Numbered from the stretch's first letter, positions 1 through 7,423 are shown. The stretch: 19,195 nucleotides of DNA from DASPUI01 sp035622995 (GCA_035622995.1 DASPUI010000050.1:1-19195); one strand, 5' to 3'. Numbers and translations are program-made. The notes: a model not told the origin generated them from the sequence alone.

Positions 1-212
1 GAGGCGAAAGGCTGGCCGTTCTGATTCATCAGTTCGAAATCCGGAACAGTCCCATAAGATGAAATGGTTCTTTGGCGCAGCACTTTGACTTCCGTGTGCC
101 GTAACCAAATTAAGAGCACGAGTGTAACGACCGGAATCAAAATGAGCGCGATCTTCCATGTCCGCGACCTGCCGGTCCTCGGGGGCGGGATCGCGAGCGA
201 GGTTGCACTCAT
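1..212 (-). CDS. SCO1/SenC-type copper chaperone, N-terminal part (cut by window edge)
   Basis: Only the first 70 codons are present; the gene runs off the left edge. The visible protein has a short Pro/Arg-rich cytoplasmic start, one membrane anchor at about residues 20-37 (ALILIPVVTLVLLIWL), and then the beginning of a thioredoxin-like fold with VPDFELMNQNGQPF, which matches the entry strand of SCO/SenC proteins. Family members sit on the outer face of the membrane and help deliver copper to the CuA centre of cytochrome c oxidase subunit II. The CXXXC and His copper ligands would lie outside the window, so they cannot be checked. The ATG overlaps the ctaB stop by 4 nt (ATGA), indicating translational coupling as the last visible gene of the cox operon. 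The family call rests on this short stretch plus the operon context; another thioredoxin-like protein is the alternative. Confidence 0.75.
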   Translation of the reverse strand, partial: MSATSLAIPPPRTGRSRTWKIALILIPVVTLVLLIWLRHTEVKVLRQRTISSYGTVPDFELMNQNGQPFA

Positions 213-1123
213 AATTTTGTGACCACCATGGCGAGGAGCAATAACGGCAGATAAGTGATCGATGCCAGGAACAACCAGCGCGCAGCCCGCACCGTTTTGT
301 GTTTGTGGAAGTGCATCGCGAACGCCATGAACAATCCGCCGAGGACCAAGGAGATCAGAACGTAAAAAATATTGGAAATGCCAAGATAGCCCGGGATGCT
401 CGCCACGATCAGCAGGAGGAGACAAAAAAGGACACTCTGGCTCGCACTCCGTGCACCGGTTTCATCATCACTGGCAATCATTTGAAATCCGGCCCGCGCA
501 TAATCGGTTCGATACATCCAGGCGAGGGAGAAAAAATGAGGCATCTGCCAAAAAAACAGAATGGCAAAGAGGCTCCACCCGCCCGCATCTACCTCCCCGC
601 GCGCAGCAGCCCAGCCGATCAGCGGCGGGATTGCGCCCGGAATTGCACCGACCAAAGTATTCACTGCGCTGATTTTTTTCAGCGGGGTGTAAGCAAAAAT
701 GTAAAGAACAATGGTCAGTGCGGCCAGAAAAGCGCTCAATGAGTTGCAAACAATCGCCAGGTAACCCACACCAATGACTGCAAGCGCGAATCCGACTGCA
801 AATGCATCGAACGCGCGCATTCGGCCTGCCGGAATGGGACGTAATTTTGTCCGGTGCATCAACGCGTCCGAGCGGCGCTCCCACCATTGGTTTAACGCGG
901 CGGCGCCGGCTGCGGCCAACGATGTTCCGAAGACCGCGCGAACTAATCCGAGATAATTCACCGGGTTCGGGACGGCAAGATAATAACCGACAGCTGTCGT
1001 CATCAGAACGAGCAAGGTGAGGCGCGCTTTGACCAACTGCGCGAAATCCGAGGCGAAATGCGGAATGGACCGTTCAGCGTCCGTTTTAGTCGCTATCCCG
1101 TTCTGAAAGAGATCCGCTCTCAT
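209..1123 (-). CDS. ctaB: Protoheme IX farnesyltransferase (heme O synthase)
   Basis: An integral membrane UbiA-family prenyltransferase that adds a farnesyl group to heme B to give heme O, the precursor of heme A for the aa3 oxidase of this operon. The 304-aa product is normal for the family. The first prenyl-diphosphate/Mg site is seen as NQWWERRSDALMHRT followed by RPIPAGR (residues about 78-101); YTPLKK lies near 145-150; the second site region is near DDETGARS (219-226). About eight or nine hydrophobic helices fill the rest. I chose the ATG at 1123 because it forms an ATGA overlap with the ctaA stop; a GTG 27 codons upstream would intrude 85 nt into ctaA and adds a polar tail with no family counterpart. 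The acidic position after ER in the first motif is Arg here, while the later Asp is kept. Confidence 0.95.
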   Translation of the reverse strand: MRADLFQNGIATKTDAERSIPHFASDFAQLVKARLTLLVLMTTAVGYYLAVPNPVNYLGLVRAVFGTSLAAAGAAALNQWWERRSDALMHRTKLRPIPAGRMRAFDAFAVGFALAVIGVGYLAIVCNSLSAFLAALTIVLYIFAYTPLKKISAVNTLVGAIPGAIPPLIGWAAARGEVDAGGWSLFAILFFWQMPHFFSLAWMYRTDYARAGFQMIASDDETGARSASQSVLFCLLLLIVASIPGYLGISNIFYVLISLVLGGLFMAFAMHFHKHKTVRAARWLFLASITYLPLLLLAMVVTKL

Positions 1124-2166
1124 ATCGTTGCCAGTTTTTCCCGTGTGGCAACGGTCGATCTCGCCTTTGATGCGGCCGGCGCCAGACGCCAGCTTAACGC
1201 ACAAATGCTTACGCCAAACGAGAGCATAATCGCACCGCCGGCGACATGTGCGGTCGCGACGTCAGCCGCTTTGTTGCTCCAAATCGTCCATGCGCCTAAA
1301 GCCACCTGGCAAAAAACGAGCGCCACCCACAATACCGATAATCGCCTGAGCGCGGTATTTCCTGGCAGATCGCGAAAAACTCGCAGGCAAAAGGCGATTA
1401 CAGCAACAGCAATAACCAGAGCCAAAAAACGATGCGCCATTTGCAGCCAAATTTGAAATGCGGTTACATCGGACAGCCCCTGCGTATCGCGCCAGGCGTT
1501 GATCTTCGTTAAAGCGGCAGCGCTTGTGTCCGGAATCCAGACGCCGTTGGCCGTTGGAAAATCGATAATCGCAAGATCGCGATGCTGATGCCGCATTGTC
1601 GCGCCCAGTCCCAGCTGCAGGTAAATCGCAACTGTAATCGCCAGGCTGAGCGCCCTAAGCCCTGCGGTTTTTGTTGAATCGACAGGTTCGTTCGTCAGGC
1701 TGCGCCAAAAATTTGTGGTGATTAGCGCGATGAAAACGATCAACCCAAGAAATGCCTGCGCCAGGCAGGCGTGAAAGATTCCGATCTGATCTTTCAGCAT
1801 TGTGACCCGAAGACCGCCCAGAATGCCCTGCACAATTACAGCGCCGATAGCGATCAACCCAAGATTACGCAGTGGCCGTTCTCGGCTGCGCCAAAGCCAG
1901 ACCGCGAGGATAATGGTGAGAAATCCAACCGTTGAGGCGATGAGACGGTGAGTATGCTCAAAAAAAATTCCGCCAATCCATTTCGAGACCGGAAACAAAA
2001 ACATGTTGTAGCCAAATGTCGTCGGCCAATCGGGCACTGCCAGACCGGCATTTTTGCTGGTGACCATTCCGCCACTGCAAACGAGGAGCAGCGTCGCGAT
2101 CGCAGTGAACCAGGCGTAGCGACTAAGCCAGCTGGCGGATGTTGATCCCTGCGCCACGTTGCGCAA
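1120..2166 (-). CDS. ctaA: Heme A synthase (COX15/CtaA family)
   Basis: Oxidises the C8 methyl of heme O to a formyl group, giving heme A for the aa3 oxidase. The 348-aa protein has about eight membrane helices in two four-helix halves, as in COX15/CtaA. The expected heme-binding histidines are visible: E70-H71-T-H74 (EHTHR), H132 (FHACLAQ), H245 (AHRF) and H307 (AHVAGG). The family signature GLAVPDWPTTFG occupies residues 41-52. An outer loop between about 194 and 230 separates the halves. The start ATG is 5 nt after the coxB stop, and its stop overlaps the ctaB start by 4 nt. Its place between coxB and ctaB makes the operon self-sufficient for heme A. Confidence 0.95.
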   Translation of the reverse strand: MRNVAQGSTSASWLSRYAWFTAIATLLLVCSGGMVTSKNAGLAVPDWPTTFGYNMFLFPVSKWIGGIFFEHTHRLIASTVGFLTIILAVWLWRSRERPLRNLGLIAIGAVIVQGILGGLRVTMLKDQIGIFHACLAQAFLGLIVFIALITTNFWRSLTNEPVDSTKTAGLRALSLAITVAIYLQLGLGATMRHQHRDLAIIDFPTANGVWIPDTSAAALTKINAWRDTQGLSDVTAFQIWLQMAHRFLALVIAVAVIAFCLRVFRDLPGNTALRRLSVLWVALVFCQVALGAWTIWSNKAADVATAHVAGGAIMLSFGVSICALSWRLAPAASKARSTVATREKLATI

Positions 2167-2171
2167 CTCGA

Positions 2172-2993
2172 TTATCTAGCGCCGGGGCTGGGCGCAGGCG
2201 ACGCGGCTGGAGTTGCCGTCTTCGGCGTGCTCGGTGTTGCGGCCAATTCAGCACGTTCTTTCAACCATGCCTGGTAGTCTGCCGGCGTATCAACGACCAG
2301 GGTTCCCTTCATTCCATAATGGCCGAGGCCGCATAGTTGACCGCAGACGACTTCATAGGTGCCGGCTTTGATCGGCTTGAACCACAGCGGAATAAGCGAT
2401 CCCGGAATCGCATCGGCGGCAATCCGCATATGAGGCAAACAAAAATTATGAATCACGTCTTTCGACGAAAGCTCAATGATCACCGGGTGATCGACCGGGA
2501 CGTGTAGTTCTCCGAGCACCACGATATCGTCCTTCCCGCTTGGGTCGTTCGGATCGAGACCAAGCGGATTTGAATTTGTCACCAAACTGATATCGCGACG
2601 CCCAAATTGGCCGTCTGGTCCAGGCAGATGGAAAGTCCAGTTGAATTGCTGGCCTACGGCATGGACCAAAATTGCATCTTTTGTCGTAGGAAATTCATTG
2701 ACCCGCTTCGCCCAAAGCGGGATGGCAAAACCGAGCAGCAGGACCGCTTCAATCAGAACGCACGAAAACTCCAGGTGGGTCGAGATCCCGCTGCGCACTC
2801 CCGCGTGATCCGCCTTTGGATGACGGCTCTTGTGAAAGCGAATCAGCACGAAAACGAAGAAAATCGACCAACCGACAAATAACGCGCCCATGAACCAATG
2901 TGCGAATTCCAGGATCTGATCGATCTGATAGCCATGTTCGGAGGCGTTCGGTGGTTGACCGAGGAACTCGTTAATCAGTGCAAGGCTACTCAT
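2172..2993 (-). CDS. coxB: Cytochrome c oxidase subunit II (CuA subunit)
   Basis: The electron entry subunit of the aa3 oxidase. Two N-terminal membrane helices (about 30-52 and 74-95) precede a periplasmic cupredoxin domain. The CuA ligands are complete: H182 (DVIHNF), C217, C221, H225 and M228 (CGQLCGLGHYGM). The usual Glu between the cysteines is Gln219; that residue binds through its backbone carbonyl, so function should be kept. No heme c domain is attached, so it needs a separate cytochrome donor. The C-terminus (about 251-273) is a Pro/Ala/Thr-rich tail. In helix 2 the familiar LE-x-x-W-T-x-x-P pattern reads LEFSCVLIE, keeping the entrance Glu (E75) but replacing the Pro with Glu82. 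The ATG at 2993 overlaps the upstream stop by 8 nt; a start 19 codons earlier would overlap much more. coxB lies after coxA/C/D here, opposite to the common coxB-coxA order. Confidence 0.93.
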   Translation of the reverse strand: MSSLALINEFLGQPPNASEHGYQIDQILEFAHWFMGALFVGWSIFFVFVLIRFHKSRHPKADHAGVRSGISTHLEFSCVLIEAVLLLGFAIPLWAKRVNEFPTTKDAILVHAVGQQFNWTFHLPGPDGQFGRRDISLVTNSNPLGLDPNDPSGKDDIVVLGELHVPVDHPVIIELSSKDVIHNFCLPHMRIAADAIPGSLIPLWFKPIKAGTYEVVCGQLCGLGHYGMKGTLVVDTPADYQAWLKERAELAATPSTPKTATPAASPAPSPGAR

Positions 2994-3243
2994 ATTTCTC
3001 GAGATCCTCTTCGGCCAACGTTTGATAAGGCTCGAGTGGCATGCGGCCATGACGCCAAATGTGAAAACTGAAGGCCCCGATTCCGCCCAGAACCGACATC
3101 ACTGCGCCGAATAGGAACCAGATCGCCACCGCCATATGCTGGGTCGATTTGCCATCCTTCGCGCCGTAGCAAAAGGGACACGCGCTTGCCTGCTGCGCGG
3201 CAAGCAAGGCTGAGACCGAAAGGATCGCAAAAAAATTTCTCAC
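2986..3243 (-). CDS. Small CPFC-motif membrane protein of the cox operon, function unknown
   Basis: An 85-aa protein with an N-terminal signal-like segment (about 2-21, ending QASA), then ACPFCYGAKDG with a CXXC pair, a single strong membrane helix (about 40-60) and a short charged cytoplasmic tail. If the signal is cleaved at ASA, the mature N-terminus would start directly at CPFC on the outer face. From memory, similar tiny proteins with ACPxC followed by one helix occur in cox operons of Acidobacteriota and Verrucomicrobiota; I know no tested function. A role in copper handling or oxidase assembly is inference from the CXXC and position. I chose the GTG at 3243 because it makes a GTGA overlap with the upstream stop; an in-frame ATG at 3312 adds a basic non-signal-like stretch overlapping the previous gene. 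Confidence 0.7.
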   Translation of the reverse strand: MRNFFAILSVSALLAAQQASACPFCYGAKDGKSTQHMAVAIWFLFGAVMSVLGGIGAFSFHIWRHGRMPLEPYQTLAEEDLEKYE

Positions 3244-3449
3244 GTGATGATTCGAAGCCGCTTCATTTTTCGATAAAACCAAACGCCATAAACGACGAGC
3301 GCGACCGCGCAAACAAACGAAGCGATTGCGCCGACAATATAAACCGGCGCGCCCTCAACCAGATCGACCCAGACGCACCACGCGCCACACCCGAGCGCGA
3401 GCAGGGTCGAGAAGATAATGAAAACGATATGAAAGCCCTTGAGAGACAT
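3240..3449 (-). CDS. Two-helix small membrane protein of the cox operon, function unknown
   Basis: A 69-aa, very hydrophobic protein with two predicted membrane helices (about 6-27 and 35-58) and a basic end (YRKMKRLRIIT), which by the positive-inside rule places the C-terminus in the cytoplasm. There are no metal-binding motifs apart from two cysteines in helix 1. It sits between the oxidase subunit IV gene and the CPFC gene, with a 1-nt gap upstream (TGATATG) and a GTGA overlap downstream, so it is very probably translated with the oxidase. A minor structural or assembly subunit of the aa3 oxidase is likely but unproven. I chose the ATG at 3449; the earlier in-frame start at 3509 would overlap the previous gene by about 60 nt. 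Confidence 0.68.
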   Translation of the reverse strand: MSLKGFHIVFIIFSTLLALGCGAWCVWVDLVEGAPVYIVGAIASFVCAVALVVYGVWFYRKMKRLRIIT

Positions 3450-3450
3450 A

Positions 3451-3792
3451 TCAACGAGACACAGGGTCGAACCAGGCGAAAAATGTAAGCCAGAAAAGTC
3501 CGAGGACAAAAAAGCCGGTAAAAATCAGGACGCGATAAATCAAGCGTTTTTCCGCAGCCAGATGCATGAAAATGGCGGCGACCATTCCCGCTTTGAGGGT
3601 CGCGACCAGCATGGCAACGCCAATGTTGGCCTTGCGCGTTCCAAAGTCGACATACGAGAGAGCAACCGTAATGGCAGTGAACGCAAGCAAGAGCGCACCA
3701 ACCATCAGATAGCCTTTGACGTGCTTCTGCACATTGTGCGCGTATTCTTCGTGCTCGGCCGGGTCTTGAGAAATGTCGGGCGGATTATTCAT
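3451..3792 (-). CDS. coxD: Cytochrome c oxidase subunit IV (prokaryotic type)
   Basis: A 113-aa protein with a polar N-terminus (about 1-26) and three membrane helices (about 28-46, 57-78 and 85-107). This is the length and layout of the prokaryotic COX4/CtaF family, which packs against subunits I and III and has no redox cofactor. The pattern KANIGVAMLVATLKAGMVAAIFMHL (shown split here: the helix runs from about residue 54 to 78) with the conserved K-x-x-x-V-x-x-x-F-M-H-L core is characteristic. The ATG lies 3 nt after the coxC stop (TGAAAAATG). Confidence 0.88.
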   Translation of the reverse strand: MNNPPDISQDPAEHEEYAHNVQKHVKGYLMVGALLLAFTAITVALSYVDFGTRKANIGVAMLVATLKAGMVAAIFMHLAAEKRLIYRVLIFTGFFVLGLFWLTFFAWFDPVSR

Positions 3793-3795
3793 TTT

Positions 3796-4671
3796 TCAGA
3801 GCAAATAAAAGAGTGGAAAGACAAAGATCCAAACGAGATCCACAAAGTGCCAGAAAAGTCCGCAAACTTCGACACGATTGGCCAGATGTTCCGGGTTTTT
3901 TTGGTAAACTTTCTTACTGACCGGCAACCACATGTAAAGAAATACGAGCACGCCTCCAAGAACGTGAGCGCCGTGCAAACCGGTAATGGTGAAGTAGCTG
4001 GCAAAATACGCGCTGTGCCATGGGCCAAATGAAGTGATCCTCTCGATATCGGCCTTGTCGATTTTCGCGATCTTTTCCGTGACCGGCAACGGAATGAAGT
4101 GTGGCCGATCCATTGTCGGATTGTCTGGATCTGCGTTCACTGGATCGAGGTAAAGTTCGATTTCTCTAGCGCTGGCATCCTTCAACTGTTCTTCGTCCTT
4201 AAGGTGCCCGGTGATTTCAAGCCGCGGCGGAAGCCCTTTCTCCTCCTGACGATGATTGCCAAGGTAAGGTTCGTACTTTTCAAGCGCCGCCGGCTTAATA
4301 TACGCGCCGAAATGCTCGAACTTCTGCGGCCATTCGTAATAAAGTTTGACGAAAAGAAAAGTGACGCCGCACATGATGGTGGCTAGCATGTACCACCAAT
4401 AGGCGCGGTAGCGTCGCATTTTCAGCGCCGCCCACGCCAGCACTACCGTCACCGACGACAGAATCAGAATTGCGGTGTTCATCGTGCCAACCGGAACGTT
4501 CAGTAAGCCGTGCGGCCACATTCCCGGAGGCGCGTCGAGGCGCAGAAAAACGTAGGCCGAAAAGAGTCCGCCGAACAACATCACTTCTGATGCGAGAAAG
4601 AGCCAAATGCCGATCTTCGCGTTCCAAAGACCGGTGTCAGGCCTGGTCGAGACGGTGTATGGAATTTCCAT
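3796..4671 (-). CDS. coxC: Cytochrome c oxidase subunit III with a large loop insertion
   Basis: Subunit III of the aa3 oxidase, which has no cofactor and supports proton uptake and stability of subunit I. The 291-aa protein has five membrane helices (about 18-43, 63-83, 90-110, 218-245, 260-285), like the short bacterial form that lacks the first two helices of the seven-helix type. Family marks are WLFLASEVMLFGGLFSAY (23-40), MNTAILI, and ITGLHGAHVLGG followed by WHFVDLVWIFVFPLFY at the end. Between helices 3 and 4 lies a charged segment of about 100 residues (113-215), much longer than in ordinary subunit III. The ATG follows the coxA stop after 3 nt. Confidence 0.94.
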   Translation of the reverse strand: MEIPYTVSTRPDTGLWNAKIGIWLFLASEVMLFGGLFSAYVFLRLDAPPGMWPHGLLNVPVGTMNTAILILSSVTVVLAWAALKMRRYRAYWWYMLATIMCGVTFLFVKLYYEWPQKFEHFGAYIKPAALEKYEPYLGNHRQEEKGLPPRLEITGHLKDEEQLKDASAREIELYLDPVNADPDNPTMDRPHFIPLPVTEKIAKIDKADIERITSFGPWHSAYFASYFTITGLHGAHVLGGVLVFLYMWLPVSKKVYQKNPEHLANRVEVCGLFWHFVDLVWIFVFPLFYLL

Positions 4672-4674
4672 TGG

Positions 4675-6567
4675 TCAGGCCAGGACTGGTTCGCCCGGAG
4701 TTGGCGCTCGGCGCGCCCGTTCCGCCGGTTCGACCGGTTCGTTCTGCATGGTGAAATCCTTTTCCCTGCCCGGCAGGCTGTATTCGTACGGACCCCGATA
4801 AGCAACCGGCGTGTTAACAAAATTTCCATGCGGCGGGGGCGAAGGCGCGGTCCACTCGAGCGTGGTCGCTTCCCATGGATTGTCGTTCACCTTTTTGCCG
4901 TGTTTGATGCTCCAAAAGAAATTGATGATGAATGGAATCTGCGCCAGACCCATGATCCAGGCCGCCCAGGAGATCGGCGTGTTCCATTGAAAGCCGCTCA
5001 GTCCCCAGATGTGTTCGCCGGCGAGGTTCCAGCCCTGGCCGCCGTCGTACCAGCGACGATGCATTCCGAGCATTCCCTGAAGAAACATCGGCAGGAAAAT
5101 CACGTTCATGCAGATGAGCGACGGCCAGAAATGAACTTTGCCCAAGAATTCGTTCATGACTCGTCCGGTGGCTTTCGGGAACCAATAATAAACTCCCGCG
5201 AAGAGACCGAAAATCGTTCCAGGCGCGACGATATAATGGAAATGCGCGATTACATAATACGTGTCGTGCAGGTAGAGATCGGCTGAATTAAACGCGAGGG
5301 GAATGCCGGTGAGACCGCCGATTCCGAACATCGGCAAAAAGGCGGTCGCAAAAAGCATCGGGACGTTAAAGCGGATGGCGCCACCCCAAAGCGAAATGAA
5401 AAAGGCGCTTAAGATAATAACCGACGGAATCGAGATCAGCAGAGTAGTCGTTTGGAAAAACGCGCTCACAGTCGAGCCCATGCCAGTGAGCCACATGTGG
5501 TGCGCCCAAACAATAAACGACAAAAAGCCAATCGTCAGCACCGAGAAGACGAGCGATTTGTAGCCCCAAAGCGGCTTGCGCGAATTGTTTGCCAGAATTT
5601 CGCCAACGATTCCGAACGCCGGCAAAATTAAGACATAGACTTCCGGGTGACCAAGAAACCAGAAGAGATGCTGCCACAACAGCGGACTACCGCCGCCGCT
5701 GATGCTGACCGGCGATCCATTCACAATGAGGCCAGCCGGCAAAAAGAAACTTGTGCCCGCGAGCCGATCCATGACTTGCATGACAATCGCGGCTTCAAGC
5801 GGCGGGAACGCAAGCAGAAGAAGGAAGGCGGTCACGAATTGGGTCCAGACGAAGAACGGCAGCCGCATCCAGGTCAACCCTTTGGCCCGCAATTGAATGA
5901 TGGTGGTGATGAAATTGACCGCGCCGAGCAGCGACGAGGTAATTAAGAAAATAAATCCGAGCAGCCAAAGCGTTTGACCGTTGAATACCGGGTTAAACGC
6001 CGGTCCTTTGTCCGCAATATCCGCCAGCGGAGTGTACGACGTCCAGCCGCCCTTGGCTGCGCCGCCTGGGACAAAAAAACTGGTCAGCATGATCGCACCG
6101 CCGACCGCGAACGCCCAAAAACTCGCAGCGTTCACTTTCGGAAATGTCATGTCGGGCGCGCCGATCTGCAGCGGCACGACGAAATTGCCAAAGGCTGCGA
6201 ACGCAACCGGTACCACGCCAAGAAAAATCATGATCGTGCCGTGCATCGCGCCCAGGGAATTGTAAAACTCAGGCGTCATTTTCCCGTCCGGCATCGAGTC
6301 AGCGCCAAAAATGTGCGGCAGCCATTTCCCGATTCCCGGCAGCGCCTGCCCGGGATAGGCCAGTTGCCAACGCATGATCATCATTAAAGTAAAACCGAGG
6401 AACAGGAAGACCAGTCCGCACAGGCCGTACTGAATGCCGATCACTTTGTGGTCGGTCGAAAAGATGTATTTTCGCCAGAATCCAAGCTCGTGATGCTCAT
6501 GCTCGCCGTGGCCGTGTTCGGAATGCCGGTCTTCGCCGTGCGTTTCAAGGGAAGTGGAAGCGTCCAT
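4675..6567 (-). CDS. coxA: Cytochrome c oxidase subunit I, aa3 type
   Basis: The catalytic subunit, which reduces O2 to water at a heme a3-CuB site. All redox ligands are present: heme a H109 (GAMHGT) and H444, heme a3 H442 (AHFHYIV), CuB H307 (GHPEVY), H356 and H357 (WAHHMW), and the cross-link Tyr Y311. The D-channel is intact with D139 (GAPDMTFP), N146 and E309. The K-channel lysine is not: the PTG(I/V)K stretch reads PSVII, placing I385 where K354 of Paracoccus would be. The 630-aa length comes from about twelve helices plus a His-rich N-terminal tail (residues 10-26) and a polar C-terminal tail. It is the first gene of the operon, preceded by a 91-nt gap. No good Shine-Dalgarno site is visible before the ATG. 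Confidence 0.97.
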   Translation of the reverse strand: MDASTSLETHGEDRHSEHGHGEHEHHELGFWRKYIFSTDHKVIGIQYGLCGLVFLFLGFTLMMIMRWQLAYPGQALPGIGKWLPHIFGADSMPDGKMTPEFYNSLGAMHGTIMIFLGVVPVAFAAFGNFVVPLQIGAPDMTFPKVNAASFWAFAVGGAIMLTSFFVPGGAAKGGWTSYTPLADIADKGPAFNPVFNGQTLWLLGFIFLITSSLLGAVNFITTIIQLRAKGLTWMRLPFFVWTQFVTAFLLLLAFPPLEAAIVMQVMDRLAGTSFFLPAGLIVNGSPVSISGGGSPLLWQHLFWFLGHPEVYVLILPAFGIVGEILANNSRKPLWGYKSLVFSVLTIGFLSFIVWAHHMWLTGMGSTVSAFFQTTTLLISIPSVIILSAFFISLWGGAIRFNVPMLFATAFLPMFGIGGLTGIPLAFNSADLYLHDTYYVIAHFHYIVAPGTIFGLFAGVYYWFPKATGRVMNEFLGKVHFWPSLICMNVIFLPMFLQGMLGMHRRWYDGGQGWNLAGEHIWGLSGFQWNTPISWAAWIMGLAQIPFIINFFWSIKHGKKVNDNPWEATTLEWTAPSPPPHGNFVNTPVAYRGPYEYSLPGREKDFTMQNEPVEPAERARRAPTPGEPVLA

Positions 6568-6574
6568 TTCTAAA

Positions 6575-6606
6575 GAAAGTTATCTTTCCAATATCGTAAT
6601 GGAAAG
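6575..6606 (-). promoter_or_regulatory. Overlapping inverted repeats in the coxA leader
   Basis: Reading the minus strand, CTTTCCA (6606-6600) can pair with TGGAAAG (6590-6584) across a 9-nt spacer. Part of the second arm, GAAAG (6588-6584), can instead pair with CTTTC (6579-6575) across a 4-nt loop that lies just before the start codon. The two hairpins exclude each other, and the larger repeat overlaps the candidate -10 box. It may be an operator or an RNA switch, or chance; the stems are short. Confidence 0.3.
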
Positions 6607-6617
6607 CCCCATTGCAA
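6590..6617 (-). promoter_or_regulatory. Weak promoter candidate for the cox operon
   Basis: In the 91-nt gap before coxA, the minus strand has TTGCAA (6612-6617), a 16-nt spacer and GATATT (6590-6595), a 4/6 match to each sigma-70 box. The first base of coxA is 23 nt downstream of the -10 box. The match is weak and could be chance, but a promoter is expected here because the previous gene is functionally unrelated. Confidence 0.25.
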
Positions 6618-6658
6618 AGCCCGAAATTGATTCGGTTGTTCCCGACGAAATGCCCGCT

Positions 6659-7423
6659 TCAATCCAAATAGCCGAATTTTTTGAGCGCAGCCTGGCCGGC
6701 TCTTGTCATTCTCGCAACCAACTTTGCCGGTTGCTGGCGCCAGCGGCCGATCGAAGGGGGCGCAGCGACTTCTGAATGCGCAATTGATTCCGGATCAAGA
6801 TCGACCTCGAGAAACCGCAGTATCCGGCCGGTCGTTTCAACCGGCGCTCCACATAAATCCTCAAATCGAACCAAAAGGTAATTTCTCCGCAATTTCGTTT
6901 CGCCGAATTCGGCCGCCCGAAGATTGATCCGCGTCCAAAGGAGAATTGATTGAACGGGCTCGGGATTGAACCAACGTTCCGGCCAGCTCAAGACGGTGGC
7001 GCCGTGTTGATGAAGCTGGTGCTGATTTTTCGAAACTGCCATGTCCCGGCCATCCCGCAGAAGATGAATGAATTTAAAATTTGGAAATTGCTCGCTAAGG
7101 AACGGAAGCAAATAAATGCTGCGTGGAGCTTTCCAACCCCAGTGCGTTTCCACGCCACCGGATGACTCCAAATGCCGAGCCAGCGCACTCTGAAAGTCTT
7201 TGCTCATCCGGTTCGTCTCGATTTCGGTGCGTTTTGCTTCTCGATTTTGCCATTCGAGAAAACGATTGATCCATCGATCGTTGAATGGCCGGAGCGCGAG
7301 CGCGTCGTTCGACTCATTGAGGTGAGTTCCAAGATAGTATCCGGCCCGCTGCGCAATCCGCGCGACCACGCGGGTGCCGGAACCGCCGGTCGCGCCAATG
7401 ATAAGCGGAGCGGAAGTTCTCAC
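6659..7423 (-). CDS. Sulfotransferase family protein
   Basis: A 254-aa soluble protein that probably transfers a sulfuryl group from PAPS to an unknown acceptor. The 5'-phosphosulfate loop is seen at the N-terminus as GATGGSGTRVVARI (about 9-22), and the 3'-phosphate-binding segment as IHLLRDGRDMAVSKN (about 119-133). The middle and C-terminal parts (SILLWTRINLRA, YLLVRFEDLCGAP, ILRFLEV) follow the usual sulfotransferase pattern. The start is a GTG at 7423; an in-frame TAG lies a few codons upstream and no early ATG exists. It follows the histidine phosphatase gene by 37 nt. One possible link is that phosphatases can dispose of PAP-type products, but the neighbour belongs to a different phosphatase family, so I infer no pathway. 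It is not obviously related to respiration. Confidence 0.8.
   Translation of the reverse strand: MRTSAPLIIGATGGSGTRVVARIAQRAGYYLGTHLNESNDALALRPFNDRWINRFLEWQNREAKRTEIETNRMSKDFQSALARHLESSGGVETHWGWKAPRSIYLLPFLSEQFPNFKFIHLLRDGRDMAVSKNQHQLHQHGATVLSWPERWFNPEPVQSILLWTRINLRAAEFGETKLRRNYLLVRFEDLCGAPVETTGRILRFLEVDLDPESIAHSEVAAPPSIGRWRQQPAKLVARMTRAGQAALKKFGYLD

Noticed and set aside
299..742. Plus-strand open frames across the cox, act and sulfotransferase genes
   Set aside because: They are antisense shadows: polar, Arg/His-rich translations with no family resemblance, lying opposite well-supported genes.
6659..7423. Sulfotransferase as the first gene of the cox operon
   Set aside because: There is a 91-nt gap, no functional link, and all later cox junctions are at most 5 nt apart; the operon most likely starts at coxA.
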